Below, in pieces: positions 1-7,896 of a DNA stretch of 64,000 nucleotides (positions are counted from its first letter, which is position 1; every line of letters starts with the position of its first letter). Origin of the DNA: Roseibium denhamense (GTDB lineage: Bacteria; Pseudomonadota; Alphaproteobacteria; Rhizobiales; Stappiaceae); NCBI RefSeq assembly GCF_009711415.1, contig NZ_SMLZ01000114.1, forward strand, positions 61,702 through 125,701, given 5' to 3'. The translations under genes were made by a program, and so were the position numbers. The notes under the pieces were generated by a model. It saw only the letters and a program-made list of their open reading frames with translations, did not search any database and was not told where the DNA came from.

Positions 1-14
1 CATAAGGACAGATC

Positions 15-392
15 ATGGCACTGATTTCATTGGAAAACACAATCACTCTCGCGCTGTCTGTCAAGGATCGGCACGCAAGTGCGGCGTGGTATGGCGAGAA
101 ACTCGGATTTGAGGCGCTCTATCATGCCGACGAGGCCGGCTGGTCAGAGCTGGCAACGAAAACGGCGGGCGTAACCCTTGGACTTGGTGAACAAGCGGAA
201 GCTGCACCGGGCAACTGCGTTCCCGTGTTTGGAATTGCAGATATCGACGCGGCCCGGAAGAGGCTGGAGACTGCTGACGTCAAATTCGACGGCGAGACAA
301 TTGTGGTTGAGGGGATGGTGAAAACAGCGACATTTTTCGATCCCGACGGCAATGCGCTTATGCTGGCTCAGGATCTGACCGGCCAAGGCTAG
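15..392 (+). CDS. VOC (glyoxalase/bleomycin-resistance fold) family protein
   Basis: Small single-domain VOC protein of 125 residues, about the usual length for one glyoxalase-like subunit with two beta-alpha-beta-beta-beta modules. The N-terminal module shows the typical V-K-D-R....W-Y...L-G-F-E pattern (residues 16-32), and the C-terminal end has the family's F-x-D-P-D-G-N turn. The positions that usually supply metal ligands look substituted: the first strand has Leu/Ala where His is common, and the residue after D-P-D-G-N-x-x is Met rather than Glu. A metal-independent binding or unknown role is therefore as likely as a lyase or dioxygenase activity. A GGACAG stretch 5-10 bases upstream serves as ribosome binding site. 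The substrate is unknown. Confidence 0.85.
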   Translation: MALISLENTITLALSVKDRHASAAWYGEKLGFEALYHADEAGWSELATKTAGVTLGLGEQAEAAPGNCVPVFGIADIDAARKRLETADVKFDGETIVVEGMVKTATFFDPDGNALMLAQDLTGQG

Positions 393-481
393 CGTCCGCG
401 CCTCAATCGAACTGTTACAAACACCGGTCAGGGCCAGGTCTTTGAAAGATCCGGCCCGCCGGTGCGTCTCGTGGCAGTCGA

Positions 482-2480
482 TCATTCTCCAGGATCAGCC
501 GGCGGCTCCGACCGGGCCGGCCGCCTGGAACACCCGCCTCCCGGCAAACACTGGGTCCCTGGCGGACAGACCGTGTCACCGCAATCAACCGCGCCGACTT
601 CTGAACACCGGCCACCAGTCAGGCAGAAACTTCCTTTTGGACAGATTTGCCCACCGTTGCACTGGATTGCTCCCGGTTTCGAGCAGCCCCCGTCCGGCAA
701 GCATAATGTCTCGGGTGGGCAGACTTTGTCGCCACAATCAACTGCTCCGACCTCGGAACACTTTCCACCAGCCAGACAGAAAGTATCCTTCGGACAAATG
801 TGTCCGCTCGGGCATTGTTGCGCATCCCTTGCCGAACACCCGCCATCTGGCAAACAGATCCTGTCCGGACCACAAATCGTCCCGTTTCCGCAGTCTTTTG
901 CGCCAGGCTCCGAACACTTACCCCCTTTAAGACAGTAGGTGTCTTTCGGGCAGATATGACCGCTCGGACATTGTTGAGCACCTCGTTCCGAACATCCTCC
1001 ATCAGGCAGGCAAATACGGTCCGGACCACAGATCGTTCCGTTGCCGCAATCCTTCGCACCCGGCTCGGAACACTTACCCCCTTTGAGGCAGTACGTGTTC
1101 TTGGGGCAAATGTGGCCGCTCTTGCACTGTTTCGCACCCTTTGCCGAACACCCTCCATCGGGCAGACAAATCCGGTCCAGGCCACAGATCGTCCCGTTGC
1201 CGCAATCTTTTGCGCCAGGTTCCGAACATTTTCCGCCCTTAAGACAATAAGTGTCCTTCGGGCAGATGTGGCCGCTTTTGCAGCGTTTGGCGCCCGGTGC
1301 GGAGCACTTTCCGCCGTCGAGGCAGAGGCGGCCCTCACCGCAATGCAGACCGTTCCCACAATCAACACGTTCGTCGCCGATGCATCCACCCCCGCTGAAG
1401 CACTTTTTGCCAGGATTACAGATTGAATTGTCTTTGCATTTCACGGCTCCAACATCAGAGCACTTACCGCCTTTAAGACAGTAACGGCCCGGTCCGCAGA
1501 TATATCCACCTTTGCATTTGGTAGAGCCGGGTGCCGAACATGTATTGTTGGAAAGGCAGTAAGTTCCGGTCTTGCAGTGTGTGCCGTTGCCGCAATCATC
1601 GTATGACGCTTCTATGCAGCCGCCACCGCTCGCGCATTTCTGACCCGGAAAGCATACATTGCCACTCCGGCATTTGAAGGACCCCTTCGGTGAACAACGC
1701 TTACCGGACAGGCAATAGGTGCCAGGATTACAATGCGTTCCGTTGCCGCAATCGACATTGGCTTTCGGGATACAGCCCCCGCCACTGAAACACTTGTCAT
1801 TGGGCCCACAGATGGTGCCGTTACGGCACTTGGTTGATCCTCTTGCCGAGCACCGATTGCCGCTCAAGCAAAACGTACCGGATTGGGCAATGGCGTCCAC
1901 GCCCGCAGTAAACACGGCCGTACGGCGCGCAATAACCGTCATTGGCACAGCCCGTCCCTGGCGGACAACAAGCGCCGCTGAAACAGGACGTATAGCCGCG
2001 CGGGCAGACATTATAGAATCCGCCATCCGATACCGGCAGCTCCCCTCCGACATCCGCCTGATCGGTTTGGCCTTGGCCTTCTGGTGGGCTCATCGCTTTC
2101 AGGTCTGCAAGGATTCCGGCTTGTTGGCCGCGAGTCTCAGATGAGGCTCCGATTTCAGGCTCTATTGGCACGAAGGGACCATCATACCCAACCAGCTTGC
2201 CTGCTGTCACAGCTTGCGCATCGTGCTCCAAGGGCAGCGGATTTCCATCAGCGATCAACCCGCCATCGTCAAGGTCGCCTTCACTAGCCACCCCCGGCCT
2301 GGCAAGTTCAAGGCGATCAAAACCGAGCCTTTTCAATCGCTCCTGGATGGAAATCAAAGGGGCTTCGGCTGAGACCCCGCCCTCTGCACGAACCGAGGTT
2401 CCCTGAAAAGTCAGCAATAAAACAACGGCAACACAGGCATATGCAGCGGTTCGCAAAAACCACTCAGAAATTAGCGACAC
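482..2480 (-). pseudogene. Secreted cysteine-rich tandem-repeat protein, interrupted by an apparent +1 frameshift
   Basis: Two overlapping reading frames make up one protein. The 5' frame (2480 down to about 1885) encodes a signal peptide or membrane anchor (residues 12-32), a low-complexity acidic/proline linker of about 120 residues and the first cysteine module. The 3' frame (about 1885 down to 482) carries the remaining 26-residue modules. The switch falls in one repeat unit: the C-x5-C half is in one frame and the G-T-F-C-L-S-G half is in the other, with one extra base near the GGG (CCC on the coding strand) at 1885-1887. Joined, the product would be about 665 residues. Modules carry Cys spaced C-x5/6-C-x5-C-x5-C with many Gly and Lys. 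This resembles extracellular disulfide-rich adhesive or surface proteins, but I recognise no named family. The frameshift could be a real lesion, phase variation or a base-calling error. Confidence 0.7.
515..1907 (-). repeat. About 18 tandem 78-bp (26-residue) cysteine-rich coding repeats
   Basis: Read on the minus strand, the protein consists of about 18 consecutive units of 25-26 residues, each with four cysteines. Units alternate between two types, one beginning D-C-G-N-G-T and the other beginning K/Q-C-x-S-G-H-I-C-P-K, so the higher-order period is about 52 residues (156 bp). The central units between roughly 800 and 1310 are nearly identical at the DNA level (the D-C-G-N-G-T-I-C-G-P-D-R-I-C-L-P-D-G-G-C-S type), which suggests recent duplication. 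The last two even-numbered units lost one residue between their first two cysteines. Confidence 0.9.
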
Positions 2481-2556
2481 GGAAGATCCCCCCAGATCAG
2501 CAAATCCGTGGAACGAGCTTATCTGATCCTGCTGGCAACGCTATCCGCAAATAAGA

Positions 2557-2718
2557 CTAGGTGGTTTTGGGCAAAATGCGCAGAGCCGGATCACACACAT
2601 CGGCAACAATCGCAATATCAGAAGCAACTGACGCAATTGGAGAGAGCACTCCTAGCCTGGTATAGCGAACCGCCCCAGAAAAAACCTAGAACCAAGCCCC
2701 TCTCGCCTAGGTTGTTTT
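2557..2718. repeat. CTAGGTkGTTTT short repeats in a divergent promoter region
   Basis: The 295-base gap (2481-2775) between the minus-strand cysteine-rich gene and the plus-strand GGDEF/EAL gene contains CTAGGTGGTTTT at 2557-2568 and CTAGGTTGTTTT at 2707-2718, which differ at one base. An inverted partial copy AAAACCTAG lies at 2681-2689. The inverted copy and the second direct copy could form a 7-bp hairpin. These may be binding sites of a regulator shared by the divergent genes. Otherwise I see no convincing gene here; a 73-codon open frame at 2508-2729 has no family signature. Confidence 0.35.
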
Positions 2719-2775
2719 ATCAATTGTAAAATATATTGGTGCTCATATTTTGGGCGAAACATGTGAGACGCCCTA

Positions 2776-4602
2776 GTGATACCCGCAGAAATACTTGATC
2801 AGATCACCGACAAATGCAGTGAAGGACTGGCCCTCGCACTGGCCTCAGACCAGGACGGTGCGGTCATGCACATGCGGTGGTGCAACAGGGCATTCTCAAA
2901 AATCACCGGATATGCGTCCTCGGAGATCATCGGGAAACGCGGAACGGTCCTGATTGGCCCGAGTGTGGACCAAGGCAACCACCTGATCATCATTGAAAAG
3001 CTGATGAACTGGCAGCATTTCAGCGTAAAGACGATCAACAACCGGAAAAACGGTCAGCAGTACTGGCAAAAGATGAGCTGGACCCCCTTGTCAGATCCGG
3101 CAAGCGGCGACCGTTGGTGGCTTTGTTCTCTCATTGAACTCGAGGCGCCGCCCGCCCAGCCGCGGGAGACAGGAACATTCGCGTCGATTTACTCCGGACA
3201 CGAGGCAGCCGCTGAATACCTGGAGAAAATTCAAGGGCTCGAGAAAGAAAACAAAAGGCTGCACGAACTCGCAAAAGTGGTTGCAAAGGAATCCAAAGAA
3301 GATCCTTTGACCGGCCTGTCGAACCGCAGGCATTTTGAGTTAGAGTTGAAAACCTGGATCGAAAATCTCAAGCACGACGGTCCGGCGTTCGCTGTCTTTT
3401 ACGTTGACCTGGACCGGTTCAAGTCCGTCAACGACACGCTCGGTCATGAGGCCGGAGACCGGCTTTTGATTGCCGTTGCCGGAATGTTGCGCCGGTTGAC
3501 GCAGGAGACAGACCTCATTGCGCGCATCGGCGGGGATGAATTTGTGATCCTGCGGCCTCTCGGCGACAGCGCTCTCGACATCAGCAATCTGGCAGATGCC
3601 ATCGTTCAGGAAATGCACGCCCCGTTCACATTTGAAGGCAAGTCCACCTTTTGCAGCGCAAGTGTTGGCGTTGCGATCGCCAACGCAACGATGACCGCGC
3701 CAGAGCAAGTGGTCGTGGACGCGGACACGGCGCTGTACCATGCCAAAACCAATGGCAAGAGCCGCTGGTCGTTCTTTTCCGAAGAAATGCACGCCGAGGC
3801 AACGGCAACCAAACGCATGGTATCCGATCTCCTGCTTGCCTGCGAAAAACGGGAGTTTGTCCCGCATTTTCAGCCAATTGTGGATGCTGTATCAGGCCGG
3901 ATGGCGGGAGCTGAGGTTCTTGTCAGATGGGCGCATCCGAAAATGGGACTTTTGCCTCCGGAGGCCTTTCTCGACACTGCAGCGACGATGGGAATTCTAA
4001 AGCGGGTCGATGCAGTCACCTTTGAAGCGCTGCCGGAAATTCTCGGCCGCCTTGAAGCTGCAGGCATAGAGTTGCCCCGCATCTCAATCAATGTTTCCGC
4101 CGGACGCCTGGCCGATCCGACCCTCATCCATGACATCAAGAAATCGGGCATCAGTCCAAAACGTCTGGCGATTGAAATTCTCGAATCCGTCTACCTGGAT
4201 CGCATTGGCGACCTTGTTGACTGGACGCTCGGAGAGTTGAAAGAACTGGGCGCAACAATTGCTCTTGATGACTTCGGCACAGGGCATGCGTCGGTTCAGA
4301 GCCTTCTAAAGATCAAGCCCGCGGTCTTGAAAATCGACCGCCAGTTCATCCAGCCGATCGTCGAGGATGAGACGTCGCGCGCCCTTGTCGCGTCCATGAT
4401 CGGTATCGGCAAAAGCCTGGGCATGAGCATCATCGCGGAAGGTGTGGAAACGGAAGCACACGCCCGGCATGCCGCCCAGATGGGCTGCGACTATTTGCAA
4501 GGGTATCACTTTGGGCGGCCAATGCCCGCCGCAGAGCTTCAAGACATGCTCGCCAAGACCAATGGCGTCTTCTGGTTGCCGGACGCTGCCAACACCGCCT
4601 GA
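2776..4602 (+). CDS. PAS-GGDEF-EAL cyclic-di-GMP signalling protein
   Basis: Soluble 608-residue protein with no membrane segment. An N-terminal PAS/PAC sensor spans about residues 15-125, a coiled-coil signalling helix about 145-177, a diguanylate cyclase GGDEF domain about 178-335, and an EAL phosphodiesterase domain about 350-600. The A-site GGDEF is intact at residues 252-256. The upstream allosteric I-site, normally RxxD five residues before it, reads QETD, so product inhibition is probably lost. The EAL domain starts E-V-L-V-R-W (residue 380) and keeps N-V-S, E-I-L-E-S, D-D-F-G-T-G, K-I-D, E-G-V-E and Q-G-Y motifs, so phosphodiesterase activity is expected. The start is GTG at 2776, since an ATG just upstream meets an immediate stop. 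No partner genes are adjacent. Confidence 0.93.
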   Translation: MIPAEILDQITDKCSEGLALALASDQDGAVMHMRWCNRAFSKITGYASSEIIGKRGTVLIGPSVDQGNHLIIIEKLMNWQHFSVKTINNRKNGQQYWQKMSWTPLSDPASGDRWWLCSLIELEAPPAQPRETGTFASIYSGHEAAAEYLEKIQGLEKENKRLHELAKVVAKESKEDPLTGLSNRRHFELELKTWIENLKHDGPAFAVFYVDLDRFKSVNDTLGHEAGDRLLIAVAGMLRRLTQETDLIARIGGDEFVILRPLGDSALDISNLADAIVQEMHAPFTFEGKSTFCSASVGVAIANATMTAPEQVVVDADTALYHAKTNGKSRWSFFSEEMHAEATATKRMVSDLLLACEKREFVPHFQPIVDAVSGRMAGAEVLVRWAHPKMGLLPPEAFLDTAATMGILKRVDAVTFEALPEILGRLEAAGIELPRISINVSAGRLADPTLIHDIKKSGISPKRLAIEILESVYLDRIGDLVDWTLGELKELGATIALDDFGTGHASVQSLLKIKPAVLKIDRQFIQPIVEDETSRALVASMIGIGKSLGMSIIAEGVETEAHARHAAQMGCDYLQGYHFGRPMPAAELQDMLAKTNGVFWLPDAANTA

Positions 4603-4689
4603 CAGTCAAACGCCGGCAAATCCTCACGAGCCAAATGGCATCAGGGGAAATACGGTGTTGATAAATCCACTGTGAAAAAATAGCTTGGC

Positions 4690-4890
4690 ATTGATGGTTC
4701 CTGCAGAATGAAAACAGCTGCGGGATGAAAAGGGAACACGGTGAGGAAGAGCCAATAGGGCGCCTAATCCGTGACTGCCCCCGCAACTGTGAGCGGAGAG
4801 CGACCCCGAACGGTGCCACTGGACCATGAACAAAGGTCCGGGAAGGTCCGGGAGAGCTTAGACCCGCGAGTCAGGAGACCTGCCATCGCA
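4690..4890 (+). promoter_or_regulatory. Cobalamin (B12) riboswitch
   Basis: The stretch has the ordered elements of the AdoCbl riboswitch class: GATGGTTCCTGC near 4693, GGGATGAAAAGGGAACACGGTG near 4722, CCGTGACTGCCCCCGCAACTGT near 4769, GCCACTGG near 4815, and the B12 box AGTCAGGAGACCTGCC at about 4869-4884. Downstream, 4901-4925 can form a short CCGGG/CCCGG stem next to GGGAG, consistent with translational control by ribosome-site masking. The regulated unit is the small ORFs and metal ABC transporter that follow. Established knowledge: this RNA represses B12 synthesis, B12 uptake and cobalt transport genes when cobalamin is abundant. Confidence 0.95.
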
Positions 4891-4998
4891 ACCACAACAA
4901 CCCGGGCGGGGTGTCCCGGTGGGAGAAGCCTATGTATCCAACGGCATTTGCCGTCCGGCAATATGGCCCCGCTTTGCCCCGTTTAGTCGGAGGTAGCG

Positions 4999-5106
4999 AT
5001 GCGCCCAATTGCAACATTCACCAGCCTGCCCGCAGGCGGCCCTAACGCCCTGCACCCGCTTGGCGCAACCGCCTTGCTGAAATCCGGCACTGGGTCAAGC
5101 CAATGA
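4999..5106 (+). CDS. Candidate 35-residue small ORF after the B12 riboswitch
   Basis: ATG at 4999 is preceded by a strong GGAGG at 4989-4993 (5-base spacing). The frame runs 35 codons and ends in a TGA that overlaps the ATG of the next small ORF (ATGA at 5103-5106). The predicted peptide is Pro/Gly/Ala-rich with an H-P-L-G motif and no membrane segment, and I recognise no family. A rival frame starting at 4932, with GGGAG at 4921-4925, overlaps it; the two cannot be told apart by reading alone. The overlap with the downstream gene and the good ribosome site are the evidence that this region is translated, whether as a functional protein or only as a coupling leader. Confidence 0.4.
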   Translation: MRPIATFTSLPAGGPNALHPLGATALLKSGTGSSQ

Positions 5107-5240
5107 GCCGCCGCTCGCCTTTGGGCCGGTTGCCGGAGCACCATTATCCCTGCCTGACTGAAATGAGCCTTCCGGCCCTCATGGGCGGCGCGCTTGTCCT
5201 GTCCGGCCTGTTATGGCTGGCCATTTTGGCGGTCTGGTAA
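5103..5240 (+). CDS. Candidate 45-residue single-pass membrane protein of the B12-controlled operon
   Basis: The 45-codon frame begins inside the stop of the preceding small ORF (ATGA) and its TAA overlaps the ATG of the ABC ATPase (TAATG at 5238-5242). The N-terminal half is polar with P-E-H-H-Y-P-C at residues 11-17, a possible metal-binding cluster. Residues 22-45 are strongly hydrophobic and end in W, a clear single membrane helix reaching the C-terminus. Position and topology recall the small CbtB-type or other auxiliary subunits of cobalt and nickel importers, but I see no sequence match. Inference: an accessory subunit or metal-handling peptide of the transporter encoded downstream. 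Confidence 0.5.
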   Translation: MSRRSPLGRLPEHHYPCLTEMSLPALMGGALVLSGLLWLAILAVW

Positions 5241-6001
5241 TGACCAATGTTCTTGAAATACGGAACTTGGCTCTGGGGTACCCCGGCCTGACGCTGTTCA
5301 AGCATCTGTCTGTAGACATTCATGCAGGCACAACCCTGGCTGTTATCGGCGCAAACGGCTCGGGCAAGAGCACGTTTGTCAAAATGCTCCTTGGACTCAT
5401 GGACCCGCTTGCCGGACGGCTGACCTGGCCTTCGGGCCGCCCCGATGAGATCGGCTATCTCGCTCAATTGACCGAGTTCGACCGGCGGTTTCCGATCCGG
5501 GTCCGGGATCTGGCAGCAATGGGCGCCTGGCGCGGCTTCGGCCTGTGGTCCGGATTGGGCCGCGCGGGCCGGGATCGGGTTGCGGCCGCACTGGATGAAG
5601 CCGGGATATTGGATCTTGCGGACCGGTCCCTCCACACGCTGTCAGGCGGGCAGCTTCAGCGCACCCTGTTTGCCCGGGTCATCCTTCAAGATGCTCCCCT
5701 TATCCTGCTTGATGAGCCTTTTGCGGCAGTCGACCAAAGCACCGAGGCGCACCTCTTGTCGATCATCAAGCGATGGCGCGAGGAGGGCCGCGCCGTCGTT
5801 CTCGTGGTGCATGACCTGTCTTCCGTACTCGACCATTGCAGCCATGCATTGCTGCTCGGCGGTGGAACCGCGACCCATGGACCGGTGGACGAGGTTTTGA
5901 CACCGGACCGGCTCGTTTCCCAAGGCTACCTTTCAGAAAGCCAGGCTGCCTGGATGTTCCGCGGCCAGGCAAATGCGCAGGAGAACCGCGCTCATGTTTG
6001 A
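5240..6001 (+). CDS. Metal ABC transporter ATPase (TroB/ZnuC-like)
   Basis: Cytoplasmic ATPase, 253 residues, of a metal-type ABC importer. Walker A is G-A-N-G-S-G-K-S-T (about residues 35-43), the signature is L-S-G-G-Q-L-Q-R, Walker B is L-I-L-L-D-E-P, and the H-loop H-D-L-S-S follows. The start at 5240 overlaps the stop of the 45-residue ORF; a longer frame from 5213 would add nine residues with no supporting ribosome site. The gene overlaps the permease gene by 8 bases. With a B12 riboswitch at the head of the operon, cobalt is the most economical substrate guess. The fold alone cannot separate Zn, Mn, Fe or Co. Confidence 0.9.
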   Translation: MTNVLEIRNLALGYPGLTLFKHLSVDIHAGTTLAVIGANGSGKSTFVKMLLGLMDPLAGRLTWPSGRPDEIGYLAQLTEFDRRFPIRVRDLAAMGAWRGFGLWSGLGRAGRDRVAAALDEAGILDLADRSLHTLSGGQLQRTLFARVILQDAPLILLDEPFAAVDQSTEAHLLSIIKRWREEGRAVVLVVHDLSSVLDHCSHALLLGGGTATHGPVDEVLTPDRLVSQGYLSESQAAWMFRGQANAQENRAHV

Positions 6002-6896
6002 CCTCTTTGCCGAAATGTGGAGCTTTGTCTTCATGCGGCGGGCTTTCGTCGCAACCACTGTGCTATCGGCCTCTGTCGCTCCAATCGGCGCGTTCCTCGT
6101 TCTGCGCCGGCTTTCCCTTGCGGGCGAAGCGATGGCCCACGCCATCACGCCCGGCATTGTGATCGGCTTCGTGACCGCCGGCCTGTCGGTCATCTCACTC
6201 CTGGTCGGCGGGCTCGTCGCTGGTGTGGGGGTCGCCATTCTCACCGCGTTGCTGGCGCGCAAAACGATCCTGCGCAGCGACGCAAGCCTTGCATCTCTCT
6301 ATCTGATTGCCCTGGCAGCCGGTATCTTCATCCTGTCGGCCGCCGGATCGGCCGTTCCCCTGAAGAGCTTTCTGTTCGGCTCTATTCTCGGGATCAATGA
6401 TGCCTCCATGATGCTTGTCGGCGGAGTTGCGAGCGTAACATTGGTGGCTTTCGCAGCGCTCCTCCGTCCCTTGATCGTCAGCACATGCGATCCGATTTTC
6501 TTCGAAGCCCAGACCAAGCGGCCCTGGCTCGTCGACCAAGGGTTCATGCTTCTCCTGGTCCTGAACTTGCTGGCCGCCTTCAAGACGCTCGGCACGTTGA
6601 TGGCGGTCGGACTGATGATCCTTCCGGCAACGGCGGCACGCTACTGGGCCAGCACCATCACTGGTCAGCTAATCCTCGGCTTTGCGTTTGCTTTGGCCAG
6701 CTGCTGGATCGGCCTGACACTGTCTTACCTGTTTCCGGAAACACCGTCCGGCCCGGCGATCGTGCTGGTGGCAGGCAGTTTCTTCTTGATCTCGGCCCTG
6801 TTCGGGCCGCTCGGCTTCGGTGGCCGGTTCCGCAAATCAGCCGCATCAAAAAACCTGTCTACCGATCAAACTTACACACAAGAGAGGACCCAATGA
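5994..6896 (+). CDS. Metal ABC transporter permease (TroC/ZnuB-like)
   Basis: Integral membrane permease of the ABC-3 family, 300 residues with about 8-9 hydrophobic segments. Family hallmarks include the early G-A-F-L-V-L-R-R-L-S-L-A-G-E-A-M-A-H-A motif near residues 33-51 and the cytoplasmic loop L-K-S-F-L-F-G-S-I-L-G. The start ATG at 5994 lies inside the ATPase 3' end, with GGAG about 10 bases upstream. An alternative start at 5973 adds seven residues. Its TGA overlaps the ATG of the binding-protein gene (ATGA). The three proteins should form one importer in the cytoplasmic membrane. Confidence 0.92.
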   Translation: MFDLFAEMWSFVFMRRAFVATTVLSASVAPIGAFLVLRRLSLAGEAMAHAITPGIVIGFVTAGLSVISLLVGGLVAGVGVAILTALLARKTILRSDASLASLYLIALAAGIFILSAAGSAVPLKSFLFGSILGINDASMMLVGGVASVTLVAFAALLRPLIVSTCDPIFFEAQTKRPWLVDQGFMLLLVLNLLAAFKTLGTLMAVGLMILPATAARYWASTITGQLILGFAFALASCWIGLTLSYLFPETPSGPAIVLVAGSFFLISALFGPLGFGGRFRKSAASKNLSTDQTYTQERTQ

Positions 6897-7789
6897 CTTT
6901 TTTAAAGACCCTCGCCGCGGGCTTTGCAGCTTCTTCGCTTATGCTCGCTGCCCTGCCAGCCTCCGCCCATGATGACATCAAGGTCGTCGCCAGCTTCTCC
7001 ATCCTCGGAGACATGGTAGAGCAGGTGGTCGGCGGCCACGCAAGCGTGACGACAATCGTTGGTCCGGACGCCGATGCCCATGTCTATCAACCGTCCGTCG
7101 CCGATGCCAAAGCCGTGGCGGAATCCGACGTGATCTTCGTCAACGGTCTCGGCTTCGAAACTTGGTCCGACACCTTGATTTCAGAATCGGGTACCGAAGC
7201 CACCGTTCACGTGGCAACCGAAGGCGTTACCCCGGTCAGGGTCGATGGCGAGATCGATCCGCATGCGTGGAATTCCTTGTCAAACGGCGTCATTTACGTC
7301 CGCAACATCGCCGATGCCATGAGCGCGGTCCTTCCGGACCATGCCGATGATTTCAAGGCAAATGCAGACGCCTATATCGCGCAGCTGGAAGCGCTCGACG
7401 CAGAGACCCGTCAGCGGCTGGCAGCCTTGCCGGAAGACCGGCGCACCGTTGTCACCGCCCATGACGCCTTCGGTTACCTGGCTGATGCTTATGGCATGAC
7501 ATTCCTGGCCCCCGTCGGCATCGACACGGAAGCGGAGCCATCCGCCCGCGATCTTGCGGTTTTGATTGCGCAATTGAAGGATCAGGGCGCTGCTGCTCTC
7601 TTTGTCGAAAACATTACCAGCCCGGCTCTTGTTCAGCAGATTTCAGACGAGACCGGCATTGAAATCGGCGGCCGTCTCTTTTCCGACGCCCTGTCTGAGC
7701 GCGGCGGTCCGGCCACAAGCTATCTCGCCATGTTCCAGCACAATCTCGGTACTCTGCTGGACGCCCTTGGCAAGAAGGTCGACGGCTAA
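6893..7789 (+). CDS. Metal ABC transporter periplasmic substrate-binding protein (cluster A-I, TroA/ZnuA-like)
   Basis: 298-residue secreted protein: signal peptide residues 1-25 ending A-S-A, then a TroA-type fold. The four expected metal ligands are visible as H63 (D-A-H-V-Y-Q-P), H124 (D-P-H-A-W), H190 (A-H-D-A-F-G-Y) and D265 (F-S-D-A-L). The His/Asp-rich loop typical of zinc-specific ZnuA is absent, so the usual Zn assignment is not supported; Mn, Fe or Co remain open. The gene begins in the permease stop codon. Under a cobalamin riboswitch, a cobalt-binding role is the leading inference. It is the last gene of the operon. Confidence 0.92.
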   Translation: MTFLKTLAAGFAASSLMLAALPASAHDDIKVVASFSILGDMVEQVVGGHASVTTIVGPDADAHVYQPSVADAKAVAESDVIFVNGLGFETWSDTLISESGTEATVHVATEGVTPVRVDGEIDPHAWNSLSNGVIYVRNIADAMSAVLPDHADDFKANADAYIAQLEALDAETRQRLAALPEDRRTVVTAHDAFGYLADAYGMTFLAPVGIDTEAEPSARDLAVLIAQLKDQGAAALFVENITSPALVQQISDETGIEIGGRLFSDALSERGGPATSYLAMFQHNLGTLLDALGKKVDG

Positions 7790-7875
7790 CCCGAACGGTG
7801 TTTGTCACCGATTTGGCCGGACAACCCTGCCAGACACACAGTTGAGCTGTTTTGGCTCAGCTTGGAAGAGTGAAT

Positions 7876-7896
7876 CCCCGGGTCATGTGCCCGGGG
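7876..7896. repeat. CCCCGGG / CCCGGGG inverted repeat
   Basis: A perfect 7-bp inverted repeat (7876-7882 and 7890-7896) with a TCATGTG loop lies 86 bases after the metal transporter operon. No T-run follows, so it is a weak intrinsic terminator at best. Its form, a near-palindrome flanked by GAAT and GAGGAT, resembles dispersed intergenic palindromes of alphaproteobacteria. The rest of the 7790-8008 gap shows nothing else I can name. Confidence 0.5.

Noticed and set aside
442..1484. Several plus-strand frames opposite the cysteine-rich repeats
   Set aside because: They are mirror products of the tandem repeats; the minus strand keeps a strict cysteine period that explains the region.
482..1907. 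CRISPR array
   Set aside because: The repeats are contiguous 78-bp coding units with no unique spacers.
2508..2729. 73-codon frame in the divergent promoter region
   Set aside because: The composition is unlike neighbouring genes and there is no Shine-Dalgarno site or recognisable motif; the region carries regulatory-type repeats.
4771..4986. 71-codon frame across the riboswitch
   Set aside because: It overlaps the conserved riboswitch core, whose bases are set by RNA structure.
6485..7789. 434-codon plus-strand frame covering the permease 3' half and the binding-protein gene
   Set aside because: Only the part from 6893 carries a signal peptide and the TroA-type ligands; the upstream part is an out-of-frame shadow of the permease.
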